Shown here: positions 19,430 to 27,702 of the stretch, piece by piece | How positions within the stretch are numbered: position 1 is the stretch's first letter | Layout: each line of letters starts with the position of its first letter | Source of the DNA: Nitrospira sp. | GTDB taxonomy: Bacteria > Nitrospirota > Nitrospiria > Nitrospirales > Nitrospiraceae | NCBI GenBank assembly: GCA_024331045.1 | Contig: JANDJC010000002.1 | Coordinates: forward strand, 56,092 to 120,091 | Length of the DNA: 64,000 nt | Direction: 5' to 3' | Position numbers and translations under genes: made by a program | The notes under the pieces: generated by a model | Told to the model about the DNA's origin: nothing | The model's input: only the letters and a program-made list of their open reading frames with translations | Databases searched by the model: none

Positions 19430-20713
19430 ATGGACCATCTGACTCCTCTCGATGAAGCGCAGCGTGTGGTGCTTGAGGCCACGGCCGTTTTGGGGGTGGA
19501 AAAGATTTCGATCCTGGAGGCACTGGGACGGACGTTGGGCGAGGATGTTGTCGCCGAGCGGGACAACCCTCCGTGGAATAATAGCGCCATGGACGGGTTT
19601 GCGGTGCGGTGGGAAGATATTCGGCAGGAATATGCCATTCAGAAACCAGTGACCCTGAAGGTGATCGAGGACGTGCCAGCCGGCAAAATGCCCATCGCGA
19701 CAGTTCGTGCAGGAGAGGCGATCCGAATCATGACGGGCGCACCGATCCCGGCCGGTGCCGATACGGTTGTGAAGGTTGAGGATACGGAGCAGGAGGGCGA
19801 GGTGGTCCGTATCTTTAAACCAGAACCGCGTGGCGCCAATATTCGCTTGCAAGGCGAGGATGTCACAAAGGGAACGCGCATCATTGAGAAGGGGGTGGTC
19901 ATTCGACCGGCGGAAGTGGGTATGTTGGCCGTGTTGGCGAGGCCATTCGTATTCGTCCACCAACGGCCGCGTGTCGCGATCCTTTCGACGGGTGATGAAC
20001 TGGCCGATCTTGACGAGCGAGTCGGCGACGACAAGATTATCAATTCCAATAGTTACGGTCTTGCCGCTGCCGTCCGTGACGCGGGAGGAATTCCTCTCTT
20101 GCTGGGCATCGCGCGAGATACTCAGGCATCGCTGAAGGAGAAGATCGCGCAAGGGATGAATGCGGACATGCTTGTTCTGTCAGGCGGCGTGTCAATGGGG
20201 GACTACGACTTTACCAAAGCGGTGTTCCGTGAGATTGGCGCCGAGATGCATTTTTGGAAGTTGGCGATCAAGCCAGGCCAACCGCTGGCGTTCGGAAAAA
20301 TTGGGGGCAAACTGGCGTTTGGGTTACCCGGCAATCCTGTGTCGTCCATGGTCACGTTCGAACAACTAGTTCGTCCCGCCATTCTCAAAATGAGCGGTCG
20401 ACGAACATACGGACGGCCGACTGTCGAGGCGGTGTTCCAAGAGCACTTTTCTAAACGGCCAGATCGTCGGCATTTCCTGCGCGGAATCCTGACCAGAGAA
20501 AACGGCGTCTTTAAAGTCAGAACGACGGGCGATCAAGGGTCCGGGATCCTCACGTCCATGGTCAAGGCCAACTGTTTCATTGATGTTCCCGCTGAGGTGC
20601 AGCGGCTCAACCCCGGCGATGTTGTGACCGTCCAGCTCCTGAGCAATGAGGCGTGGATTTCCTATCTGGATCAGACTGGCAGTGTGAGTGCAGGTCGGAC
20701 ATCCTGTTGCTAG
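19430..20713 (+). CDS. moeA: Molybdopterin molybdenumtransferase MoeA
   Basis: 'ERDNPPWNNSAMDGFAVR', 'RIMTGAPIPAGADTVV', 'SGGVSMGDYDF', 'GLPGNPVSSMVTFE'. Confidence 0.95.
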   Translation: MDHLTPLDEAQRVVLEATAVLGVEKISILEALGRTLGEDVVAERDNPPWNNSAMDGFAVRWEDIRQEYAIQKPVTLKVIEDVPAGKMPIATVRAGEAIRIMTGAPIPAGADTVVKVEDTEQEGEVVRIFKPEPRGANIRLQGEDVTKGTRIIEKGVVIRPAEVGMLAVLARPFVFVHQRPRVAILSTGDELADLDERVGDDKIINSNSYGLAAAVRDAGGIPLLLGIARDTQASLKEKIAQGMNADMLVLSGGVSMGDYDFTKAVFREIGAEMHFWKLAIKPGQPLAFGKIGGKLAFGLPGNPVSSMVTFEQLVRPAILKMSGRRTYGRPTVEAVFQEHFSKRPDRRHFLRGILTRENGVFKVRTTGDQGSGILTSMVKANCFIDVPAEVQRLNPGDVVTVQLLSNEAWISYLDQTGSVSAGRTSCC

Positions 20714-21008
20714 GGGGGCGAACGGCGTCGCTACACCTTCTCTCTAGGTCGATGGTTCAAGCGTCAGCTTCACTACGCAAGAGATCGGCAAGCAAGGAGT
20801 TCCTCCAATGACAAGAACGTTGTGCAGCAGACGAGCCGAGAGAAAGGCTTGCTCCTGGCAAGCTAGTGGAATCGAAACGGGGGTTGGACAGAGGTGAGAG
20901 ATGGCGGTTCCGTAGAGGGGCATGGCGTGCCCTTCCTCGCTCATACCATGGCGGCTGACATCTCGCCGTACGTTTGAGAAGTGGCTGAGCCTTTCAGTGG
21001 GACGAACG

Positions 21009-21530
21009 ATGAGCATCCCTATTCTCTGTTTCGTCGGACGATCGAACAGCGGCAAGACCACCTTTATCGAGCGTGTCATACCTGAGTTGGTGCGCGCCGG
21101 TTACAGGGTGGCGACGGTCAAGCACGCCGGTCACGGATTCGATCTGGATACCGAGGGCAAGGACAGTTGGCGCCATAAACGCGCGGGAGCTAGCACCGTG
21201 GTGGTGTTGTCGAAAAGCAGCGTGGCGCTTTTTGCCGATACCTCGAATCTATTGACCATCGAAGATGTCCGGCGTCGGTTTCTTGCCGACGACCATGATC
21301 TGATCATCGCGGAAGGGTGGAAGCACGATGGGTACCCCAAGATTCTGATCGTGCGTGATCAACTTGGAGAAGTGCCTGTCTCCACCGAAGGATTACTAGC
21401 GGTCGTGTCCGACAAACCAGTGAACGTTGGCGTTCCGGTCTTTGGTCCGGACGAGGTGCCGGCCGTCGCCGGACTCATCATGCAACACTTTCCCCGACGT
21501 CCTCGATCGGAGCATGAGCTGGAAACCTAG
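21009..21530 (+). CDS. mobB: Molybdopterin-guanine dinucleotide biosynthesis protein MobB
   Basis: 'ILCFVGRSNSGKTTFIERVIPELVRAGYRVATVKHAGHGFDLDTEGKDSWRHKRAGA'. Confidence 0.93.
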   Translation: MSIPILCFVGRSNSGKTTFIERVIPELVRAGYRVATVKHAGHGFDLDTEGKDSWRHKRAGASTVVVLSKSSVALFADTSNLLTIEDVRRRFLADDHDLIIAEGWKHDGYPKILIVRDQLGEVPVSTEGLLAVVSDKPVNVGVPVFGPDEVPAVAGLIMQHFPRRPRSEHELET

Positions 21531-22209
21531 CCTGCTCATTATGGGGTTCGTGGCCGGGGCCCTCTCGCTTTCTGCCGCTGTTTCCGTGACTGATCGGCCG
21601 ACGTTCTGCACCAGTTGCCATCTCATTGCCCCTTCCTATGAGAGTTGGGCTGTGTCGACCCATAAGGAGGTGACGTGTGTGACCTGTCATGTGAGGCCGG
21701 GAATTGAAGGGTGGATGCACGATAAAGCGTGGGTGGGGATACGAGATACGATCCGCTATCTGACCGGAACGTATCCGGATGCTCATAATTTGAAAGCCCA
21801 TGTTGAGTCCGGCATCTGCTTGGGCTGCCACAGCCATATTGCCCGTGTGTCCGAGGTAGCGCCTCGTGACTTACCGCCTCCCGTCAAGGAGGTGGGTCTC
21901 ATCATGAGTCATCGCAAGCATATGGAGGCGTTCAAAATCCGGGGGCAAGGTGAGGGCTGCACGACCTGTCATGCCGGCGTTGTTCACGATCGACCGATCA
22001 AAGGCTATCCTATCGTTATTCCACGGGGCCACGTTTCTGCCGATGATCGCCCTTGGTATCCGGACCATCCGGAGGGGTCCTATCTCCGTGAGCGAGCTCT
22101 CAGCGACTGTTTCCGCTGTCACGATGGCAAGACCGTGTATCAAGGCAGGGTGTTGGATCGCAAATGTGAGACCTGCCATCTTGCGGAAAAGATTGCGGCC
22201 TTCTTGTGA
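21514..22209 (+). CDS. NapC/NirT-like membrane-anchored multihaem c-type cytochrome
   Basis: N-terminal TM helix and six CxxCH motifs: CTSCH, CVTCH, CLGCH, CTTCH, CFRCH, CETCH. Overlaps the 3' end of mobB. Confidence 0.88.
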   Translation: MSWKPSLLIMGFVAGALSLSAAVSVTDRPTFCTSCHLIAPSYESWAVSTHKEVTCVTCHVRPGIEGWMHDKAWVGIRDTIRYLTGTYPDAHNLKAHVESGICLGCHSHIARVSEVAPRDLPPPVKEVGLIMSHRKHMEAFKIRGQGEGCTTCHAGVVHDRPIKGYPIVIPRGHVSADDRPWYPDHPEGSYLRERALSDCFRCHDGKTVYQGRVLDRKCETCHLAEKIAAFL

Positions 22210-22248
22210 AAAGAGCTTGCAGGAGCTCGCAAAGGAGTGCTCCCCGTC

Positions 22249-22989
22249 ATGGTGACCCCTGTCCTTCAAGTGACGAATCTCCGGAAGCGCTTTGGTGACT
22301 TCACCGCCGTGGATGACATTTCCTTCTCAATGAAGCCCGGAGAAATCCTTGGGCTGCTCGGCCCGAACGGAGCTGGCAAGACTACGACGATCCACATGTT
22401 GCTTGGCTTGATCACTCCAACGGCCGGAACGATCCGAATGTTTGGTTTGGATTTGAGAGAGCACCGGGAAACGATCCTGAGCCAAGTCAATTTTTCCTCG
22501 ACCTATATTTCAATGCCCCAATCGCTGACTGTGGAGGAAAATCTCTGGATTGTCGCTAGATTATACGGGCTGGCCGAGATTGCCAGACGGGTGGACCTCG
22601 TGTTGGAACAACTGGAGATCGCGGATCTCCGTCACAAAGTGACGCGGCATCTGTCATCAGGACAATTGACGAGGGTGACTCTTGCCAAGGCGTTGCTCAC
22701 GGAACCCAAGATCTTGTTTCTCGATGAGCCGACGGCCAGTTTGGATCCCGATATTGCTCAAAAAATCCGATCGTTGCTTAAGGAGGCGCGGCGATCGTCG
22801 GGGGTTAGTATTCTCTATACCTCGCACAACATGCGGGAGATGGAGGAGATGTCGGACCGCATCATTTTTCTTCAACGAGGCAGGATTGTGGCAGAAGGGA
22901 CCGCGCGCGAGATCGTCGCCCGCTTTGGCCAGGCCGATTTGGAGGAAGTCTTTCTGAAATTGGCCAGGGAGTCGCGGCACAGGACATAA
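22249..22989 (+). CDS. ABC transporter ATP-binding protein
   Basis: Walker A 'GPNGAGKTTT', signature-like 'LSSGQLTR', Walker B 'KILFLDEPTASLDP'. Confidence 0.95.
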   Translation: MVTPVLQVTNLRKRFGDFTAVDDISFSMKPGEILGLLGPNGAGKTTTIHMLLGLITPTAGTIRMFGLDLREHRETILSQVNFSSTYISMPQSLTVEENLWIVARLYGLAEIARRVDLVLEQLEIADLRHKVTRHLSSGQLTRVTLAKALLTEPKILFLDEPTASLDPDIAQKIRSLLKEARRSSGVSILYTSHNMREMEEMSDRIIFLQRGRIVAEGTAREIVARFGQADLEEVFLKLARESRHRT

Positions 22990-23210
22990 CGCGCATGAGC
23001 TCGACGTGGATCGAGGCTGAAGGGAGGCCGAGGCCAAGGGCATGATCGGCGGCGTACCCTGCGCGTCTGCGAGGGTGATTGCTCCGAGACGTGTGCTGTG
23101 TCAACTGCCGATCGTTTGTCGTGATGCGGTGGCGGCATCCTCTACCTCGCACGCTAGGTCGGACAGGCACGGTCGCGGAATCGAGGGAGCCTAGTGGGCC
23201 AAGCCGACGG

Positions 23211-24002
23211 ATGAAGCTGCATCGGATTCTTGCGTTATTGACCAGGCATTTGTATCTCTATCGGCGCAGTCTGCCCAGAATCATGGAAATCTTTTATTGG
23301 CCGTTTTTGGACCTGGTTATCTGGGGATTTATCACTCTTTATCTGGGGCGTGCCGGCGGGCATCTGCCGGGAATGGTAACGTTTTTTCTGGGCGCGCTTA
23401 TTTTGTGGGATATGTTGTTTCGGTCTCATCAGGGCATCACTATCTCATTTCTGGAAGAACTGTGGGCCAGAAATCTCATGAATCTCTTCGCCAGTCCCCT
23501 CAAACCCGGAGAGTTTCTGGCGGCCACTCTCTTAATGAGCATTTTCAAGGTGACTTGCGTATCAGTCGTGATGACGCTATGTGCGGCAGCGTTTTACTCT
23601 TACAATCTCTTGCAGGTCGGTCTTTGGCTTATTCCATTTGTCTTTAATTTGGTGCTGATGGGATGGGCCATTGGTGTCTTTACCACCTCGCTCATTATGC
23701 GGTTTGGGCAGGAGGCTGAGGTGTTGGCCTGGAGCATGGTGTTTTTATTCCAGCCGATTTCCTGCGTATTCTACCCCATGGAGGTTCTTCCCGCTTGGCT
23801 TCGTGTTCTGGCGATGATGAATCCGGCTGCGCACATTTTTGAAGGTCTGCGGTCCGTAGTAAGTGCCGGAGCGGCGCCAGCCGCAAGCCTTGCCTGGGCG
23901 TTCGGTCTGAACGGTCTTTTAGCTGCTGCTGTCATCGCTTGGTTTTATCAAACATTCGCCTACTGTAAGGAGCAGGGACTGCTTGTGCGGGTCGGCGAGT
24001 AA
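23211..24002 (+). CDS. ABC-2 type transporter permease
   Basis: Six-TM ABC-2 permease pattern; follows the ATPase gene. Start at 23211 chosen over the longer ORF. Confidence 0.88.
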   Translation: MKLHRILALLTRHLYLYRRSLPRIMEIFYWPFLDLVIWGFITLYLGRAGGHLPGMVTFFLGALILWDMLFRSHQGITISFLEELWARNLMNLFASPLKPGEFLAATLLMSIFKVTCVSVVMTLCAAAFYSYNLLQVGLWLIPFVFNLVLMGWAIGVFTTSLIMRFGQEAEVLAWSMVFLFQPISCVFYPMEVLPAWLRVLAMMNPAAHIFEGLRSVVSAGAAPAASLAWAFGLNGLLAAAVIAWFYQTFAYCKEQGLLVRVGE

Positions 24003-24234
24003 CGTTGTAAAGCCACACCAAGTGTGCTAGGGTTAGGTACCTTCCACGTAGGGGCCGTCGCGGAGGGGATGTGATGAGACAGGCCCTCAATGTTGATGTT
24101 GCCTTGTCCGGGAATTTTTCGGGAGTCAGACCTGAGTCGCTGTTCACGCCGCGTCTTTGGCCGGTTTCTTCCCTCCGTTCCTCGTGCTCAAGACAATGTC
24201 ATCAATCATTTTTTTCAGTAAGGAGGAACCCCCG

Positions 24235-24549
24235 ATGGGTTCAAAAATCTATGTCGGAGGGTTGCCGTATTCGGCGACCGAGCAGCAACTCAGTGACCTC
24301 TTTGCCGCTCACGGATCTGTTGCATCGGCTAGGATCATCACCGATAAATTTACCGGCCAATCCCGTGGCTTTGGGTTTGTGGAGATGTCGTCCGAGGCCG
24401 AAGCCCAAGCGGCCATTGCCGCCCTCAATGGTGCCGAAATGGGAGGTCGCACCTTGACAGTCAATGAAGCTCGTCCTCAGGAACCGCGTGGTGGAGGGCG
24501 TAGTTTCGGCGGCGAGCGAAGCGGCGGTGGAAAACGAGACCGTTGGTAG
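24235..24549 (+). CDS. RRM-type RNA-binding protein with Gly/Arg-rich tail
   Basis: RNP2 'KIYVGGLPY', RNP1 'SRGFGFVEM', C-term 'RGGGRSFGGERSGGGKRDRW'; strong Shine-Dalgarno 'AGGAGG'. Confidence 0.95.
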   Translation: MGSKIYVGGLPYSATEQQLSDLFAAHGSVASARIITDKFTGQSRGFGFVEMSSEAEAQAAIAALNGAEMGGRTLTVNEARPQEPRGGGRSFGGERSGGGKRDRW

Positions 24550-24569
24550 CCGTTTGTTGGCGGTGTGAT

Positions 24570-24606
24570 GTGGGAGCGCATGCCAGTCGCTCCCACGGTC
24601 TTTTCT
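24570..24606 (+). terminator. Rho-independent terminator of the RRM gene
   Basis: GTGGGAGCG / CGCTCCCAC perfect 9-bp stem with 9-nt loop, followed by GGTCTTTTCTG. Confidence 0.75.
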
Positions 24607-24681
24607 GATCTTCCTGTTCTGCGAGCCTGATTCCGAGCGATTGAGAAAACGAAGGGTCGGACGCTGGGCAGGGAGATCGAT

Positions 24682-25365
24682 GTGTCCGCGGTGACGAACC
24701 GGACGAGCCTGATTCAAGCATCTGTAATGCCGAACGATCTTGCCCGCTTTTCTTTTCGCGAATCGCCGGTGCTGGTCGTGGAAGATTTCTGGTCGTCCAC
24801 GGATCGACGGTACGTTCGGGAAGTGATGGCAGAGGCGGCGTGGAAAAGTTTGGAAGAGTTGCCGACGGTGCGGGCCGATTTCCCCCACGCTGGCAACTGG
24901 GCGAAGGCGGAGATTGCCCACGCTGCTGCCGAACGGTTGCTCGAGCGACTCCAGCTCAAGTGCATTCAGGACTATATTGAGTCGTTTCCCAACATTGTCA
25001 GACGCCACGTGGGATTGAGCTTTTATTCCTATGCGGCCGGTGATTGTCTGCCTATCCATGACGATACAGATCAAGGCCATGGAGTCGAGGGCCGATCGAC
25101 TCTTTTGCGGCGACTTGCCGTCGTGAGCTATTTCCACGAGGAGTGGCGGTCGGACTGGGGAGGCGAGTTGATTCTCTATGCGCAGCGGGAACTGGCAACA
25201 TCGGGGGTGCCGGACCTTGTGCCAACCCATTGCATTGAACCTCGTCCTGGGTCTCTTGTCATATTTACCGTTCCCCGGTTCCATCGGGTGTGCCGGGTTG
25301 ATCCGTCGGCCGGCCGCCATCGACGGTTGTCGATGGCGGGATGGTTTATGACGGAACATGCCTGA
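24682..25365 (+). CDS. 2-oxoglutarate/Fe(II)-dependent oxygenase (prolyl-hydroxylase-like)
   Basis: 'LSFYSYAAGDCLPIHDDTDQ' (HxD), 'WGGELILY', distal 'PGSLVIFTVPRFHRVCRV...HRRLSMAGWF'. Confidence 0.8.
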   Translation: MSAVTNRTSLIQASVMPNDLARFSFRESPVLVVEDFWSSTDRRYVREVMAEAAWKSLEELPTVRADFPHAGNWAKAEIAHAAAERLLERLQLKCIQDYIESFPNIVRRHVGLSFYSYAAGDCLPIHDDTDQGHGVEGRSTLLRRLAVVSYFHEEWRSDWGGELILYAQRELATSGVPDLVPTHCIEPRPGSLVIFTVPRFHRVCRVDPSAGRHRRLSMAGWFMTEHA

Positions 25366-25391
25366 AGCGCAGAGGCTTCGTCTTATCTTTA

Positions 25392-25904
25392 CTAGCCAAA
25401 CCATTCGGTCTCGCCCGTGTTCCTCTTCTGGGGATAAGCGGCTTGATGCAAGAAGGGCGGAGGCTGTCTCAACACCTCATGAAGCCGCAAGACAAAGTGG
25501 TCTGGGGCGATGGACCGTTCGATTACGGGAAGCGTCGCAGGCGCCACCCCATGAGCAGCCAGCTCCCGTTCGCAATCGTTGCAGAGTACAACGACGCGCA
25601 GGCCGCGGCGAAGAGCGGTGGCCCTGACCGCCAATTCAATGCCGTTCACGTAGGGAAATGGATTGGATGGCGAGGCCAGCTGAAATTCCGGCGGGGTGAG
25701 CACGAGCTCGGTCAAAAGTAGATCGATCGTCTCGTCATGGTTCGCGCAACGTTTCAACGCTTCTGAGCTGGTGGTTGTCGAGATGATCGAAAAACCAGCC
25801 TGCTCAAGAATGGTTCGGAATGTCTGCGCGCGAGCCTCGTCGTCGCAGACGAGCAAGATGGTGGCGCGGCGAGAGCCTGCGGCGGGTGTTGATGAGTCGC
25901 GCAT
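25392..25904 (-). CDS. Degenerate response-regulator receiver-like protein
   Basis: 'ATILLVCDDEARAQTFRTILEQAGFSIISTTTSSEALKRC...IDLLLTELVL' resembles a CheY-like N-terminal half. Confidence 0.65.
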   Translation of the reverse strand: MRDSSTPAAGSRRATILLVCDDEARAQTFRTILEQAGFSIISTTTSSEALKRCANHDETIDLLLTELVLTPPEFQLASPSNPFPYVNGIELAVRATALRRGLRVVVLCNDCERELAAHGVAPATLPVIERSIAPDHFVLRLHEVLRQPPPFLHQAAYPQKRNTGETEWFG

Positions 25905-25953
25905 GGCGATATATTTACAATCATAACACTACGTGAAGAAGGGGAACAGAAAA

Positions 25954-27453
25954 TCATCGTTCATTTCCCTTGTTTTTTAGAGCAAGGTTGAGAGGACCTT
26001 CGGCCGCTTCGTCAACGAGGGAGCGGTTTTTCAGTCTCTCTACTCTCCTTTGATCCAAACGGACGTGAAGAGTATGTTCCTGCTCGACGAGGACTGATCC
26101 GGTAGCCCGGCCTTTCGCTTTTCGGACCCATTTCCGCCTCGTGTAGATAACCTCGCCCTGTGCGCTTTTTTTAAGGTCGCTGTAGAGCAGCGCCAGCACG
26201 GCTGCATCGCGAAGAGTTTCGGGTGGCACATCAGCGCCCTTTTTGAGACGCACGAGCACATGCGATCCCGGCACGCCCCTGGCATGAAGCCAGAGGTCAT
26301 GCCCTTGCGCGAGGCCGAAGGTCAGTTGCTCGTTTTCTTGCGCGTTGCGGCCGACAAAAATGAGCAAGCCGTCGGAAGAGACGAATCGGCGGAAGGGACC
26401 GCGCCGCTTCTTTGCGGGCTCTGGTAAGCGTGTGCGTGCGAGAGAGACGACCAGCCGAGCTTCAGGCCCGGCTGATGACGGAGGAGTCCATATTCCCTGT
26501 TGGATGGCCAAGAGTTCTTCTTGATACTGCGTCAGATTGCGCTCGGCCTGCTCGATTCTTGGCCGCAACGCTTGTTCGGCGGCCAGGTATTTTCGGTATT
26601 TGGCGAAGTAGTCGGCCATGTTGTCTTGGGGGGACTTCGCGGGATTCAATGGAATCGTCATGGACGGCAGCCGCTCGTCGAAATAATCGATCACGGTCAC
26701 GTGGTCTGCGCCTTTCTCGATGGTGCTCAGGTTGGCTTTGATGAGTTCTCCGTAGCGGGCGCAGTCACTGTATTTCGCCGCTCGGTGTAGGTCGTCTCGC
26801 CACGCGTCAAGACGCCGTCGCTCCTTTTTGATAGCTTCCCTAAGGACACGGAGGCGGGCTTCTTGAGCCTGTTGCTTGGCCAGATCCTCTTCCAGTTGAG
26901 CATAGTATCGATCGAGAGCGGAGGAAACAGGGAAGTCCTCTTTGTCTGAAAAAGAGAGGGGTTCTCTCACGGTTGACTCGCTGCAGCGCTGAGGCTTGGG
27001 TGGAGGGGTATAGGGCTGTCCGATAAGGCCATGGCGATAAAGGAGACGGTTCAGGATTTTCCCGTCTTCGTCGAGGATCAGCACGTCGCTGTGTTTTCCA
27101 GTCAGCTCGCAGACGATCGTTCTGCGACCATGTCTGCTCGCACAGACAAGCTTGACGATCCGGTCATCAGGCACCTGAGCGATCGCGTCGATTTTGGCTC
27201 CTAGGAGGTGGGCTCTCAGTGATCGACAAAAGGGAGGAGGAGAGGGGGGATTCGGGAAACGACCTTCCGTCAGATGGAGGCGAGCCATCTTCGGTTCGCA
27301 GTTAATAAGGAGCCGATGGGTACGGCCAGGGACACGCACTTGAAAGAGGAGGGTACACTCAGATGGCTGTTCAATTTTCTGAACCCAGCCCCCCTGAAGG
27401 GCTGGCGCAATTTCTTCTATGACCTGTCGAAGGACCGCGCTGCTTAGGGCCAT
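25954..27453 (-). CDS. rqcH: NFACT-family protein (RqcH/Rqc2-like)
   Basis: NFACT-N 'VLRQVIEEIAPALQGGWVQKIEQPSECTLLFQVRVPGRTHRLLI' and 'VPDDRIVKL'; NFACT-R 'LIFVGRNAQENEQLTFGLAQGHDLWLHARGVPGSHVLVRL'. Confidence 0.9.
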   Translation of the reverse strand: MALSSAVLRQVIEEIAPALQGGWVQKIEQPSECTLLFQVRVPGRTHRLLINCEPKMARLHLTEGRFPNPPSPPPFCRSLRAHLLGAKIDAIAQVPDDRIVKLVCASRHGRRTIVCELTGKHSDVLILDEDGKILNRLLYRHGLIGQPYTPPPKPQRCSESTVREPLSFSDKEDFPVSSALDRYYAQLEEDLAKQQAQEARLRVLREAIKKERRRLDAWRDDLHRAAKYSDCARYGELIKANLSTIEKGADHVTVIDYFDERLPSMTIPLNPAKSPQDNMADYFAKYRKYLAAEQALRPRIEQAERNLTQYQEELLAIQQGIWTPPSSAGPEARLVVSLARTRLPEPAKKRRGPFRRFVSSDGLLIFVGRNAQENEQLTFGLAQGHDLWLHARGVPGSHVLVRLKKGADVPPETLRDAAVLALLYSDLKKSAQGEVIYTRRKWVRKAKGRATGSVLVEQEHTLHVRLDQRRVERLKNRSLVDEAAEGPLNLALKNKGNER

Positions 27454-27702
27454 CAGAGGATGATGCGATCTGTGTCAATGCGGTGATGGTAATGCGGGAA
27501 CATGGTGGTCATGAGGAAAGTGTGTGTTGATCCTGATGGGCTTCGTTGCCAGTGTCCGCTCTTCCACTTTACGCAGCTTTTAGCTCACACGCAAGAATGA
27601 ACAGAAGCTGCGTGGCGGTTTCAAGAATCTGAGGGCCCTTGCGTCCCCTTTGTCCCCGCGATACAGTGTGTGCCGCGCGATGGTTCAGATGATGAGTAGA
27701 GG

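Noticed and set aside
18430-19638. 402-aa minus-strand ORF opposite the Mrp/NBP35 gene
   Set aside because: Antisense shadow of a clearly recognisable gene; composition lacks domain motifs.
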